64,000 nucleotides of DNA from JBBQKG01 sp038326655 (GCA_038326655.1 JBBQKG010000002.1:62001-126000), one strand, 5' to 3'. Positions 9,371-18,483 are shown, counted from the first letter of the stretch. Made by a program: numbers and translations. Notes: generated by a model from the letters alone, not told the origin.

Positions 9371-10849
9371 CTAGGAGGGGGGTTCGCCCGGCTCGGGCGC
9401 GGGCTCGGCCTGCTCGGGCGGGGCCTCGGACTGCTCCGGCGCGGCCTCGGACTGCTCGGCCTGAGGCTGCTCGGCCTCCGCCTGAGGCTCCTCCGCCTGA
9501 GGCTCCTCCGCCTGAGGCGCCTCGGCCTGCTCGGCTACTTCGGCCTCGACCTGCGGGGCGTCGTCTGTCGCCTGGACCGCTGCTTCAGCCGGCTGCTCGG
9601 CAGGCAGGTCGTCGGTCGAGAAAACCTCTTCGGAAAGGTCGAGGTCGGGCACGTCGCCCACCTCGGCGCCGTCTTCCTCGCCATCCTCGCCCGTGGACGG
9701 GATCTCGCGCGACGGGAGCACCTGTCCCTCGACGCGCTTCAGGCTCAGCGAGAGCCGGCGGCGCTCGTTGTCGATCTCGAGGATCTTGACCTTCACCGTG
9801 TCACCGGGGTCGACGATCTCGCGCGGGTTCTCGACGTGGTGCTGGGCCAGCTCGGAGATGTGGACCAGGCCCTCGACGCCCTCCATGATCTCGACGAACG
9901 CGCCGAAGCTGACGACCTTCGTGACCTTGCCCTCGAGCACGTCGCCGACGTTGTAGGTGTTGACGACCCGCTCCCACGGGTCCTCTTGCGTCTGCTTGAG
10001 GCCAAGTGAGATGCGCTGGCGGTCCCGGTCGATGTCGAGCACCTTGACCCGCACGGTGTCGCCGATCGACAGCACCTCGGAGGGATGGTTCACGTGGCCC
10101 CAGGAAAGCTCTGAGATGTGGATCAGGCCGTCGATCCCGTCGAGGTCGACAAACGCGCCGAAGTCGACGATGTTGGAGATCGTGCCCTCGACCACCTCGC
10201 CGCGCTGCAGGCGGTCGAGAATCTGCTGCCGCGCCTCCTTGCGCTCCTCCTCGAGCACGGCGCGCCGCGAGAGCACCACGTTGTTGCGGCTGCGGTTGAG
10301 CTCGATCACCTTCGTCTCGATCTTCTGGCCCAGGTACTCGTCCAGATTCTGGACGCGGCGGATGTCCACGAGCGAAGCGGGCAGGAAGCCACGCACGCCG
10401 AGGTCGATGATCAGGCCGCCCTTGACGACCTCGATCACGTTCCCCTCGACCGGCTCGCCCGACTCGGCCGCACCCTCGATCTTGCGCCATGCGCGCTCGA
10501 AGCGGGCGCGCTTCTTGGACAGGATCAGCCGGCCGTCCTGGTCCTCCTTGGTGAGGACGAGCGCGTCGACCTCCTCGCCGAGCTGGACCTCCTCGGCGGG
10601 ATCGATCGAGCGGCGGATCGAAAGCTCCCCCTGAGGGATCACCCCTTCCGACTTGTAGCCGATGTCGACGAGCACCTCGTCCTTGTCGATCCGGACGACT
10701 TTGCCCGTGACGACGTCGCCCTCCTCGAATAAGACGAGCGTGGCGTCGTAGTTGGGAACCAGCTGACCGTCGACCTCGATCATGAGGTCTTGGGGAACGG
10801 CTATGGGCGTGGGTTCCGCTTCCTGGACCGGCGCGTCGACCTGCGGCAC
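9371..10849 (-). CDS. rpsA: 30S ribosomal protein S1
   Basis: 492 residues with four S1 RNA-binding repeats (about 40-110, 128-193, 214-283 and 300-369), the four-repeat layout usual in actinobacteria. The last 120 residues are an acidic tail rich in Glu, Ala, Pro and Gln with EEPQA repeats. S1 helps ribosomes bind structured mRNA leaders. It starts at GTG 10849. A TATAGT hexamer 7 nt upstream means the transcript may begin at or next to the start codon, which would leave no room for a Shine-Dalgarno site. Confidence 0.95.
   Translation of the reverse strand: MPQVDAPVQEAEPTPIAVPQDLMIEVDGQLVPNYDATLVLFEEGDVVTGKVVRIDKDEVLVDIGYKSEGVIPQGELSIRRSIDPAEEVQLGEEVDALVLTKEDQDGRLILSKKRARFERAWRKIEGAAESGEPVEGNVIEVVKGGLIIDLGVRGFLPASLVDIRRVQNLDEYLGQKIETKVIELNRSRNNVVLSRRAVLEEERKEARQQILDRLQRGEVVEGTISNIVDFGAFVDLDGIDGLIHISELSWGHVNHPSEVLSIGDTVRVKVLDIDRDRQRISLGLKQTQEDPWERVVNTYNVGDVLEGKVTKVVSFGAFVEIMEGVEGLVHISELAQHHVENPREIVDPGDTVKVKILEIDNERRRLSLSLKRVEGQVLPSREIPSTGEDGEEDGAEVGDVPDLDLSEEVFSTDDLPAEQPAEAAVQATDDAPQVEAEVAEQAEAPQAEEPQAEEPQAEAEQPQAEQSEAAPEQSEAPPEQAEPAPEPGEPPS
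9460..9525. repeat. 15-bp tandem repeat in the rpsA acidic tail
   Basis: CCTGAGGCTCCTCCG occurs twice in a row (9481-9495, 9496-9510), followed by a close variant (9511-9525) and preceded by another (9460-9474). It encodes the EEPQA repeats of the S1 tail and may vary in copy number between strains. Confidence 0.7.
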
Positions 10850-10856
10850 GCCGCGA

Positions 10857-10862
10857 ACTATA
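10857..10862 (-). promoter_or_regulatory. -10 hexamer TATAGT for rpsA
   Basis: TATAGT matches TATAAT at five of six bases and ends 7 nt before the GTG start, predicting a leaderless or nearly leaderless mRNA. No -35 TTGACA-like box is evident. Confidence 0.5.
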
Positions 10863-10938
10863 GCGGCCTGTCACCGGCCGGCCGGGGGGATGACCGAAAG
10901 GCTGCGCGAGAGTTACGAAAGGCGGCCCAGACCGCTGG

Positions 10939-10944
10939 TAGCCT
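10939..10944 (+). promoter_or_regulatory. -10-like TAGCCT for the FAD oxidoreductase gene
   Basis: A TANNNT hexamer ending 9 nt before ATG 10954. It lies in the 104-bp gap divergent from rpsA. Confidence 0.3.
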
Positions 10945-10953
10945 GGCCCCACG

Positions 10954-12108
10954 ATGCCGAGACGCCGCACCAAGCGGGGCGCCGAGCGCACATCGCTCGG
11001 TTCCACGCACGACGTCGTGATCTGCGGGGCGAGCTTCGCCGGGCTCGCGGCGGCGCGCGAGCTGGCCGGCGTGGACGCGCGCGTGCTCGTCCTGGACCGC
11101 TACGAGGTCGGTGAGCGCCAGACCTCCGCCTGTGCCGCACCCACGGGCTGGCTCGAGGCGCTCGGGCTCGAGCCGTCGATCCGGCAGACGTTCGGCACGC
11201 TCGTCGTCCACACCCCGTACACAACCGTGCGCATGCCGCTGCCCTTCACCTTCTCGACGTTCGACTATCGGGAGCTCTGCTCGCTGCTCGCGGCTCAGAA
11301 CGAAGCGCAGTTCGAGACCGCGACGGTTCGCGGCCGCGGCGCGGCCGCCGGTGACGGAGGGATCACGGTGGAGACCGACCGGGGCGCCGTGTCCGCGCCG
11401 CTCGTCGTCGACGCGCTCGGCTGGCGACGGGTGCTGGCCGAGGGCTACCAGCCCCCCGAGGCTCCGCTCTCGCGGGGCCTCGAGGTCCATCCCGAGGTTC
11501 ATTCCGGCGACGGTCGGCTCGAGATCTGGATCGACCGGGAGGTCGTGCCCGCCGGCTACGGCTGGAGCTTTCCCGCCGGCGACGAGGTCCGCGTCGGGGT
11601 CGGTTCCTTCGACCCGCGGTTCCACGTGCGCGAGCCGACCGTGGAGCTGGCCGAGCGCCTCGGCTGCGCGGCCGTCCGCTACCAGGGCAACTGGATCCCG
11701 CACCGCCTTCGCGACGGCACCGAGCAGGGCGTCTTCTTCGTGGGCGACTCGGCCGGCCACTGCCTGCCGCTCACCGCGGAGGGCATCCGCACCGCCTTCT
11801 ACTTCGGGATCGCGCTCGGGCGGGAGCTGCGCTCCGTGCTCGAGGGCCGCGCGACGCGCGAAATGGCGCTCCAGCGGTACCACGCCTTCTCGGCCGGCCA
11901 CGAGCGGCATTTCCGCTGGCTGCTGCGCACGCAGCGCGCCGTGCCGCAGATCCCGCCGCGCCTCCTGGCAGCGGCGCTGCGGCCGGTCGCGACCCGCCCG
12001 TTCTCTCATTGGGCGTTCGCCCACTACCTCGAGATCGCCCACCCGCGCTTTGCCTCCTTGCCGCCGCCACAGCCGAGCGGGCTGGCCCAAGAGGCGATCG
12101 CGGCCTGA
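10954..12108 (+). CDS. FAD-dependent oxidoreductase, geranylgeranyl reductase-like
   Basis: 384 residues. The dinucleotide fold VICGASFAGLAAAREL starts at about residue 22, and the second FAD motif is VFFVGDSAGHCLPLTAEGIR (about 268-287). This pattern is shared by geranylgeranyl reductases and related flavin monooxygenases that act on lipids or polyketides. A cysteine-containing RQTSACAAPTGW stretch follows the first fold. Substrate unknown. It is transcribed away from rpsA and followed by a hairpin and csbD. Reduction of an isoprenoid chain is one possibility, but no isoprenoid genes are nearby. Confidence 0.8.
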   Translation: MPRRRTKRGAERTSLGSTHDVVICGASFAGLAAARELAGVDARVLVLDRYEVGERQTSACAAPTGWLEALGLEPSIRQTFGTLVVHTPYTTVRMPLPFTFSTFDYRELCSLLAAQNEAQFETATVRGRGAAAGDGGITVETDRGAVSAPLVVDALGWRRVLAEGYQPPEAPLSRGLEVHPEVHSGDGRLEIWIDREVVPAGYGWSFPAGDEVRVGVGSFDPRFHVREPTVELAERLGCAAVRYQGNWIPHRLRDGTEQGVFFVGDSAGHCLPLTAEGIRTAFYFGIALGRELRSVLEGRATREMALQRYHAFSAGHERHFRWLLRTQRAVPQIPPRLLAAALRPVATRPFSHWAFAHYLEIAHPRFASLPPPQPSGLAQEAIAA

Positions 12109-12126
12109 GCAAACCGGGAGGTTTGC
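12109..12126 (+). terminator. Hairpin directly after the oxidoreductase stop
   Basis: GCAAACC-GGGA-GGTTTGC, a perfect 7-bp stem beginning at the base after the TGA. No T-run follows, so it is either a U-less terminator or a 3'-end stabiliser. Confidence 0.4.
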
Positions 12127-12202
12127 GGCTGAGCCCTCCGGGCATCTTCCCCATGACGGTTACGGCGCCGGCCGTGACCTCGACGAAAGGGATCGATCAG
12201 AT

Positions 12203-12391
12203 ATGAGCATCCTCGACAAGATCACAGGCAGAGCCAAGAAGGCCGCGGGAGACCTGGCGGATGACCCGTCGCTGCGGCGCCAGGGTCGCCGCGAGGAGGC
12301 GAAGGGCGAGGCCAAGGACCAGCTCCAGAACGCTCAGGACCGAACCGCGGAGAAGGCCCAGGAAGTCTCCGACCTCGAGCGAAAGACCTGA
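12203..12391 (+). CDS. CsbD-family small stress protein
   Basis: 62 residues, highly charged and Ala/Lys/Glu-rich: MSILDKITGRAKKAAGDLAD then DPSLRRQGRREEAKGEAKDQ. The K-A-G-x-L-x-x-D-x-x-L-x-x-x-G pattern is that of CsbD, a small helical protein of the general stress response in Gram-positives with no known enzyme activity. An AAAGGGA ribosome site lies about 11 nt upstream, so unlike its neighbours it appears to have a leader. A strong terminator follows directly. Confidence 0.85.
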   Translation: MSILDKITGRAKKAAGDLADDPSLRRQGRREEAKGEAKDQLQNAQDRTAEKAQEVSDLERKT

Positions 12392-12397
12392 AAACGC

Positions 12398-12426
12398 CGG
12401 GCGCCGAAAGGCGCCCGCATCTTTTC
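12398..12426 (+). terminator. Rho-independent terminator after csbD
   Basis: CGGGCGCC-GAAA-GGCGCCCG (8-bp stem, GNRA-type loop) followed by CATCTTTTCC. It has the classic form and lies 7 nt past the csbD stop. Confidence 0.85.
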
Positions 12427-12462
12427 CGATAAGGCGTCGGTCTCCAGGCCGTCAGACGGCAT

Positions 12463-12906
12463 TCAAGTTTTCACGACCAGCGCCATGCCTCCGAAGAGCA
12501 GCACGACGCCGATCATGCGCGTGGCCGTGATCGGCGTCTTCTCGAGGCCGAGCACGCCGAGCCGGTCGATCACCATCGCCGTGGTGAGCTGACCCGCGAC
12601 CGTCGCCGCGGTGACGCCGCCCGCCCCGAGCGTGCGGACCGTGAGCAGGACGGTGGTCACGTATGCAGCTCCGAGCAGGCCGCCCAGCAGGTAGAGCGGC
12701 CGCACGTGGACGGCGCCGGTGAGCTCGCTCAGGTGACCGGTCACGAGGACGATCGCAAGCAGCACGACGGTTCCGACCGCGAATGAGATCAGGGCCGCCG
12801 GGAACGTCCCGGTGGCCTTGCCGAGATGGGAGTTGATCGGCGCCTGGAGCGCGATCAGCCCGCCCACGCACGCGGTCGCGAGGGCCGCCGCCCACTGGGG
12901 GCTCAC
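12463..12906 (-). CDS. DMT-superfamily YdcZ-type membrane protein (DUF606)
   Basis: 147 residues with five hydrophobic helices, half the size of EamA transporters and typical of the YdcZ/DUF606 group, which probably works as a dimer. The opening QAPINSHLGKATGTFPAAL is the family's first-helix signature. It begins at GTG overlapping the polA stop (GTGA), so it is co-transcribed downstream of polA. Transported substrate is unknown. Confidence 0.85.
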   Translation of the reverse strand: MSPQWAAALATACVGGLIALQAPINSHLGKATGTFPAALISFAVGTVVLLAIVLVTGHLSELTGAVHVRPLYLLGGLLGAAYVTTVLLTVRTLGAGGVTAATVAGQLTTAMVIDRLGVLGLEKTPITATRMIGVVLLFGGMALVVKT

Positions 12907-15488
12907 TTCGCCTCCAGCCAGTTGTCCCCCACGCCGACGTCCACCCTCAGCGGCGGGTCGAGCGTCGCCGCGCCCTCCATCTCCTCCCTGACGAGCGTTG
13001 CGGCCGCTTCGACCTCTTTTTCGGGCCCCTCGAAGAGCAGCTCGTCGTGGATCGTGAGCACGAGGCGGGTGCGCATGCCCCGCTCGCCCAGGCGGCCGTC
13101 ACACCGCACCATCGCGATCTTGATGATGTCGGCGGCCGTGCCCTGGATCACCGTGTTCACGGCCAGCCTCTCTCCCAGCGAACGCGTCTGGTACTTACGC
13201 GAGCGCAGCTCGGGGATGTCCCGCCGCCGCCCGAAGAGCGTGGTCACATAGCCCCGCTCGCTCGCCTCGGCAATCGTGCGGCCGATGAACGCGCGCACCG
13301 CCGGAAAGCGCGCGAGGTAGCGCTCGATGTACTCGGCGGCCTCGTCGTGGGGGATTTGCAACTGCTCCGAGAGCCCGTGCGCGCTGAGGCCGTAGACGAT
13401 CCCGAAGTTGACCGCCTTTGCGCGCGAGCGCTCCCCCGGCCCGATCTCCCCGGGCGCGAGCTTCAGCACCTCGGCGGCGGTCGCGGCATGGACGTCCTCG
13501 CCCCGCTCGAAGATCTGCTTCAGGACGTCTTCGCCCGCGACGTGGGCGAGGATCCGCAGCTCGACCTGCGAGTAGTCGGCGGAGATCAGCCTCGAGCCCT
13601 CGGCGGCCACGAAACAGCTGCGGATCTTGCGGCCGAGCTCGGTGCGGATCGGGATGTTCTGCAGGTTCGGGTTCGTGCTCGACAGCCGCCCGGTGGTGGT
13701 CGCGGCCTGGTTGAACGTGGTGTGAAGCCGGCCCGTCTCGGGCGAGATCAGCCCCGGCAGCGCGTCGAAGTAGGTGCTCTTGAGCTTCGATAGCTCCCGC
13801 CAGGCCTCGACCTTCGCGACGATCTCGTGCTCGTCGCGGATCGCCGCGAGCACGCGGGCATCGGTCGAGAAGCCGGTCTTCCCGCGGCGCTTGCGGCTCA
13901 GCCCGAGCTGCTCGAACAGGACGCGGCTCAGTTGCTGGGGTGAGCCGATCGTGAACTCCTCGCCCGCGAGCTCGCAGATCTCGCGCTCGAGCTGCGCGAC
14001 CTCGTCGGTGACGCTGGCAGCGAGCTCGCCGAGGCGCTCGGTGTCGAGCTTCACCCCCTGCCGCTCCATCCGGCACAGAACCTCGACAAGCGGCAGCTCG
14101 ACCTCGTCGAAGAGGCGCCGCAGGTCGAGCCGGTCCAGCTCCGGCTGCTGGGCATCGGCCAGCGCGCGCACGCCGACGGCGTCCCTTGCCGTGCCGTTCG
14201 CGCCCTCGACGACCGCCTCGATGCCCTGCTGCTCGAGCAGCTCCTCGAGCGGATACTGCCGCCGGGCGGCGTCGATCAGGTACGCGGCGATCATCGTGTC
14301 GTGGCCGAGTACCTCGGGCACCAGGCCCTCGTCGTCCAGGGACGGGGCGAGCGCGCGGCTGATCGACTTCCAGTCGTGGGCCACGAGCGGGCGGGTGCCC
14401 CATGCCAGGAGCAGCGCCGCGAGGCTCTCCGCGACGCCCACGAGCACCTCGTCCCCGGCGTAGGCCGCCCACTGGACCGTGCCGTCCTCGCGGGTCGCCG
14501 CGAGCGACGCCGGGCCGGCCGGCAACGTCGCGAGGTCGCCGACCGACGACTCGCGTGCGTGCGCCTCGTGGCGCTGCTCGCCGCGGGGGGGCGGAGCCGC
14601 CTCCTGCTCGCCCAGTGCCTCCTCGAGACGGTGAAGGGGGTCGCGCAGCTCGAACCGCATGAACATCTCGCGCAAGCGCGAGCGGTCGGCCGGCGCACCC
14701 GCGACCTCGGCCACGTCGATGCCGGTCTCGATGTCGCGCTGGAGGGTGGCCAGTTCCTTCGAGATCCGGGCGAGGTCGGCATGCTCGCGGAGGTTCTGCT
14801 GGCGCTTCGCGCCGGAGATCTCGTCCACGTGCGCGAGCACCTCCTCCAGCGACCCGTACTGCTGCAGCAGCTGCGCGGCGGTCTTGTCGCCGATCCCGGG
14901 AACGCCCGGGATGTTGTCGGAGGTGTCGCCCTTGAGCCCGATGAAGTCGGGGATCAGCTCGGGCGCCACCCCGTAGCGCTCGATCACCCCGTCGCGGTCG
15001 TACACGCGCGTGTCGGTGATGCCGCGGGAGGTGGTCATGATCTTTATGCGGCCTTCGTCGGCGAGTTGATAAGCGTCCCGGTCGCCGGTCACCACGACCA
15101 CGTCGATGTCCTGGCGCGCGGCCTGCTCGGCGAGGCTTGCGATCACGTCGTCGGCCTCGTAGCCCTCGACGCGCGAGTTGCTGTAGCCGAACGACTCCAC
15201 CAGCGGCTCGAGGTGCGGCCACTGCTCGCGCAGGAGGTCCGGGCGCGGCTTCCGCTGGGCCTTGTAGGGCTCGTAGCGCACCTCGCGGCCCGACATGCCG
15301 GCGTCCCACACGACTATCGTTGCCTTCGGCCCGTACTCCGTGAGGATCTTCACGAGCATGCTCGCGAAGCCGAAGATCGCATTCGTGGGCTCGCCGCGGG
15401 AGGTCGCGATCGAGTCGGGCAACGCGTAGTAGGCGCGGTACGCCAGGCTGTTGCCGTCGATCAGGAAAAGCTCTTGCCGGGGGGGCAC
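12903..15488 (-). CDS. polA: DNA polymerase I
   Basis: 861 residues. It has an N-terminal 5'-3' exonuclease (LFLIDGNSLAYRAYYAL, GYEADDVIA, GDRDAYQL, a helix-hairpin-helix near GVPGIGDKTA). The degenerate 3'-5' exonuclease-like middle lacks the DxE and NxxxD metal ligands. The C-terminal polymerase shows DYSQVELRILAH (motif A), the RSLGERLAVNTVIQGTAADI O-helix region, and LTIHDELLFE (motif C). It should fill repair gaps and remove primers without proofreading, as in other actinobacteria and Taq. GTG start at 15488, with TATGAT 6 nt upstream. Confidence 0.96.
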   Translation of the reverse strand: MPPRQELFLIDGNSLAYRAYYALPDSIATSRGEPTNAIFGFASMLVKILTEYGPKATIVVWDAGMSGREVRYEPYKAQRKPRPDLLREQWPHLEPLVESFGYSNSRVEGYEADDVIASLAEQAARQDIDVVVVTGDRDAYQLADEGRIKIMTTSRGITDTRVYDRDGVIERYGVAPELIPDFIGLKGDTSDNIPGVPGIGDKTAAQLLQQYGSLEEVLAHVDEISGAKRQQNLREHADLARISKELATLQRDIETGIDVAEVAGAPADRSRLREMFMRFELRDPLHRLEEALGEQEAAPPPRGEQRHEAHARESSVGDLATLPAGPASLAATREDGTVQWAAYAGDEVLVGVAESLAALLLAWGTRPLVAHDWKSISRALAPSLDDEGLVPEVLGHDTMIAAYLIDAARRQYPLEELLEQQGIEAVVEGANGTARDAVGVRALADAQQPELDRLDLRRLFDEVELPLVEVLCRMERQGVKLDTERLGELAASVTDEVAQLEREICELAGEEFTIGSPQQLSRVLFEQLGLSRKRRGKTGFSTDARVLAAIRDEHEIVAKVEAWRELSKLKSTYFDALPGLISPETGRLHTTFNQAATTTGRLSSTNPNLQNIPIRTELGRKIRSCFVAAEGSRLISADYSQVELRILAHVAGEDVLKQIFERGEDVHAATAAEVLKLAPGEIGPGERSRAKAVNFGIVYGLSAHGLSEQLQIPHDEAAEYIERYLARFPAVRAFIGRTIAEASERGYVTTLFGRRRDIPELRSRKYQTRSLGERLAVNTVIQGTAADIIKIAMVRCDGRLGERGMRTRLVLTIHDELLFEGPEKEVEAAATLVREEMEGAATLDPPLRVDVGVGDNWLEAK

Positions 15489-15494
15489 GGAGGC

Positions 15495-15500
15495 ATCATA
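15495..15500 (-). promoter_or_regulatory. -10 hexamer TATGAT for polA
   Basis: TATGAT (five of six matches) ends 6 nt before the polA GTG, the spacing expected for leaderless transcription. Confidence 0.5.
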
Positions 15501-15586
15501 GGTACGGGCCTCGCGGCCGTTTCAGGCGGAAGCTCCAGGCGCGAGCTGCAGGCGGAAGGCAGGAACGCGCGCCGAACCTTCGGAAG

Positions 15587-15592
15587 TATGAT
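15587..15592 (+). promoter_or_regulatory. -10 hexamer TATGAT for the malic enzyme gene
   Basis: TATGAT ends 5 nt before GTG 15598 and 47 nt before ATG 15640. It is identical to the polA -10 hexamer on the other strand 86 bp away, so the two genes diverge from a compact paired promoter. Confidence 0.45.
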
Positions 15593-15639
15593 TCGCCGTG
15601 GCCTACAGATGCAGGCCTTTTCCTAACCGAGCAGGGGTC

Positions 15640-17112
15640 ATGCCAGTCACTCCGAGTGCGTCGTTCAGCCTTACCCTCAGGATCCGCTTCGAGAACGAAG
15701 CGGGTGTGCTCGGCGAGGTGACATCGGCGATCGGGAGCGCGGGCGGGTCGATCGGCGCGGTCGACATCGTCCAATCGCACGACCTGATGGTCGTGCGCGA
15801 CATCGCCGTCGATGCGCGCAGCACCACGCACTGGGACCGGATCATCGAGGCCGTCAACGAGGTCGCGGGGGTCGAGCTCATCGACTGGACGGACCGCACC
15901 TTCAAGATGCACGAAGGCGGGAAGATCGCCCAACTCAACAAGCACCCTCTGACCTCTCGCGACGATCTCTCGATGGCGTACACGCCCGGCGTCGCCCGCG
16001 TGTGCCAGGCGATCCACGAAGACCCCGAGCTGGCCTTCCGGTACACGATCAAGCGCAACCACGTGGCGGTCGTGACGGACGGCTCCGCGGTGCTGGGGCT
16101 GGGCGACATCGGTCCGCTCGCCGCGATGCCGGTGATGGAGGGCAAGGCGATGCTCCTGAAGGAGTTCGCGAACGTCGACGCGTTCCCGATCTGCCTCGAC
16201 ACCAAGGACCCGGACGAGATCGTCGCCACGGTGAAGGCGATCGCGCCGGGATTCGGCGGCATCAACCTGGAGGACATCTCCTCCCCGCGCTGCTTCGAGA
16301 TCGAGGAGCGCCTGAAGGAGGAGCTCGACATCCCGGTCTTCCACGACGACCAGCACGGCACCGCGGTGGTCGTGATGGCGGCGCTCTTCAACGGCTTGAA
16401 GGTGACCGGCAAGCGCCTCGAGGACCTCCGCATCGGAATGGTCGGCCTGGGCGCGGCGGGGATCGCCGTGACGCGGATGCTGCTGCAGGTCGGAGTCGCG
16501 GACATCGTGGGCTGCGACACGAATGGCACGATCTATGTCGGGCGCGAGGATTGGGACCAGATGCACCCGCTCAAGCGGTGGTATGCCGCGAGCACGAACC
16601 GTGACCGCCGCGCCGGCGGCCCGGCGGACGTGCTGGAGGGCGCAGACGTGTTCATCGGGCTCTCCGGGCCCGGTGTGATCGAGGCGGCCGACCTCGACCG
16701 CATGAACGACGACGCGATGGTGTTCGCGATGGCCAACCCCGACCCGGAGGTGGCTCCCGAAGAAGCCGCCGAGCATGTCCGCATCGTGGCCACAGGGCGC
16801 TCCGACTACCCGAACCAGATCAACAACGTGCTGTGCTTCCCCGGGCTCTTCCGGGGCCTCCTCGACGCCCGCGCCATGCGCGTGACCGAGGAGATGAAGC
16901 TCGCTGCCGCGCACGGGATCGCGGACGTGATCCCGGAAGGCGAGCTGACGGAGGAATACATCATCCCCAGCGTCTTCGACCGGCGCGTGGTCGAGGCGGT
17001 CGCGGCCGCGGTCGCCGGCGAGGCGCAGCGGGCCGGCATCGCGCGCGTCGAGACGCCGGGCGAGATCGATGCCCGCGCCGCATTCGGCATCCGCACGCCC
17101 GCCGGCACTTAG
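15640..17112 (+). CDS. Malic enzyme with N-terminal ACT domain
   Basis: 490 residues from ATG 15640 (CAGGGG just upstream); GTG 15598, in frame and with a -10 hexamer 5 nt before it, would add 14 residues. It oxidatively decarboxylates malate to pyruvate. An ACT-type ligand-binding domain covers about residues 9-85 (RFENEAGVLGEVTSAIGSAG). The malic enzyme catalytic domain follows (AYTPGVARVCQAI; TDGSAVLGLGDIGPLAAMPV with the catalytic region; HDDQHGTA metal site), then a Rossmann NAD(P) domain (GLGAAGIAVTRMLL). The ACT domain suggests allosteric control by a small ligand such as an amino acid. NAD versus NADP preference is not decided here. Confidence 0.92.
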   Translation: MPVTPSASFSLTLRIRFENEAGVLGEVTSAIGSAGGSIGAVDIVQSHDLMVVRDIAVDARSTTHWDRIIEAVNEVAGVELIDWTDRTFKMHEGGKIAQLNKHPLTSRDDLSMAYTPGVARVCQAIHEDPELAFRYTIKRNHVAVVTDGSAVLGLGDIGPLAAMPVMEGKAMLLKEFANVDAFPICLDTKDPDEIVATVKAIAPGFGGINLEDISSPRCFEIEERLKEELDIPVFHDDQHGTAVVVMAALFNGLKVTGKRLEDLRIGMVGLGAAGIAVTRMLLQVGVADIVGCDTNGTIYVGREDWDQMHPLKRWYAASTNRDRRAGGPADVLEGADVFIGLSGPGVIEAADLDRMNDDAMVFAMANPDPEVAPEEAAEHVRIVATGRSDYPNQINNVLCFPGLFRGLLDARAMRVTEEMKLAAAHGIADVIPEGELTEEYIIPSVFDRRVVEAVAAAVAGEAQRAGIARVETPGEIDARAAFGIRTPAGT

Positions 17113-17117
17113 GACGC

Positions 17118-18374
17118 TCAGCCCGCGGGCTGGCCGACGAGCGGGGTCGGAGCGGCGGGACGGCCGTTCCGTAGCCGGTAGCCGGAAAGCTGCTTGAGGC
17201 TCGTGTCCCCGCTGTCGTCGATCGAGAAGCGGCCCACGACGCTGTCGTAGTTGGCGGTGTCGAAGAGCTCGCGGATCACCCGCTCGCGGTCGTTGCCCGC
17301 ACCCCCGGCACGCCGGATCGCGTCGAGCAGCACCGACATCGCCGCGTAGCCGTAGGCGGCGAACGGCTCCGGCTGCCGGCCGAACTTTCGCCGGTAATCG
17401 CGCACGAAGCGTTGCCCTCGCGCCGGCAGCTGGCGCGGGTCCTGCGCCACGGAGGTGAGGTAGGTCTGGGGCTCGGCGTCCCCGATTCGCCGGTAGAAGG
17501 ACGGCGCGAGCAGCTCGTGCGTGCCGATCAGGCGGGCGTCGCCGAGTCGGGCGTGCAACTCGCTCCAGAGCGGGACGGCGTTGCTCTCGACGCCGCCGCC
17601 GAAGAACACCGCGTCGGGATGGGTCTTCGCGACCTTGCCGACGAGGTCGCGGTAGTCCCGGGCACGCGGGTCCATGCGGTCCTGGCCGACGATCCGTACA
17701 CCTGCCTTCGCGGCCGCGACGCGAAACAGCTCGGCGAGCCCGTCGCCTTCGACACTGCGGTCGCCCAGGACGAACGCCGTCCGCGCCCCCAGCTTCCGCG
17801 CCCAGGCCGCCGCCGCCGAGGCCTCGACGTCATCGGACGGCACGACGCGCACGAAGTTGCGCTCGCCCGAGGGATAGAACTTGTCGGGCTCACCCTTCTC
17901 GGCGCCCGGCACGAGCTTGGTCAGGCCCACGGAGGTCGAGCCGGAGCTCACCTGTGCGATGCCGGCCTCGTTCGTGATCGGGACCGAGACCGCCGACGCG
18001 CCGGAGTCGAGCTCGCCGAGGTATGCGATCGTGCGAAGGTCCTGGACCGCCTTGCGCGCGTTCTCGGCGACCTGGTCCGGGTCCCAGCCAGGCCGGGCGC
18101 CGCCCAGCCCGGAGTCGTCGAGAAACGAGAAGTTGACCTTGAAGTTCCCGGCCTTGCCGCCGGCCTGGTTCAGCGCCAGCTTCTCCGCGTTCAGGATGCC
18201 CTCGGCCCGTTCCGCAACCGGTCCCGAGGTCGGGAGGCTGGAGAAGATCGTCAGCGTGTCGCCCTTGACCTTGCCGCCGTTGCTCTGATCGCTGCCGCAG
18301 CCCCCCGCTACGGCGACGGCCGCAGCGGCGAGCACGACTACGACCGTAGCTCTTCGCGGGAAAGCTCTTCTCAA
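17118..18374 (-). CDS. Branched-chain amino acid-type ABC transporter substrate-binding lipoprotein (SBP 1)
   Basis: 418 residues from TTG 18374. The signal peptide has a lipobox (VAGGC, Cys about 26), so the protein is lipid-anchored outside the membrane. The rest is a type-I periplasmic-binding fold (peripla_BP_6/LivJ family): IFSSLPTSGPVAERAEGILN at the N-terminal lobe and FAAYGYAAMSVLLDAIRRAG near the hinge. It is more distant from the two other binding proteins here than they are from each other. It converges with the malic enzyme gene and is divergent from pfkA; the livHMGF permease starts 1.2 kb to the right. Ligand not predictable. Confidence 0.88.
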   Translation of the reverse strand: MRRAFPRRATVVVVLAAAAVAVAGGCGSDQSNGGKVKGDTLTIFSSLPTSGPVAERAEGILNAEKLALNQAGGKAGNFKVNFSFLDDSGLGGARPGWDPDQVAENARKAVQDLRTIAYLGELDSGASAVSVPITNEAGIAQVSSGSTSVGLTKLVPGAEKGEPDKFYPSGERNFVRVVPSDDVEASAAAAWARKLGARTAFVLGDRSVEGDGLAELFRVAAAKAGVRIVGQDRMDPRARDYRDLVGKVAKTHPDAVFFGGGVESNAVPLWSELHARLGDARLIGTHELLAPSFYRRIGDAEPQTYLTSVAQDPRQLPARGQRFVRDYRRKFGRQPEPFAAYGYAAMSVLLDAIRRAGGAGNDRERVIRELFDTANYDSVVGRFSIDDSGDTSLKQLSGYRLRNGRPAAPTPLVGQPAG

Positions 18375-18468
18375 GGCCTTGGGGACGGTCCGGGAGGCCG
18401 CGATTGTAACCAGTGGGACCGGCGCGACCCCTGTTTCGATCCGGGTGGGATCGGCCGGCGGGCGTGGC

Positions 18469-18474
18469 TATATT
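18469..18474 (+). promoter_or_regulatory. -10 hexamer TATATT for pfkA
   Basis: TATATT (five of six matches) ends 9 nt before TTG 18484; no ribosome site lies between, consistent with a leaderless mRNA. Confidence 0.45.
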
Positions 18475-18483
18475 GCACCGACC

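Noticed and set aside
12903..15300. Long open frames opposite or in other frames of polA, uvrB, leuS and similar genes
   Set aside because: They are by-products of high GC and third-position bias. Their translations are Arg/Pro/Gly-rich with no family resemblance.
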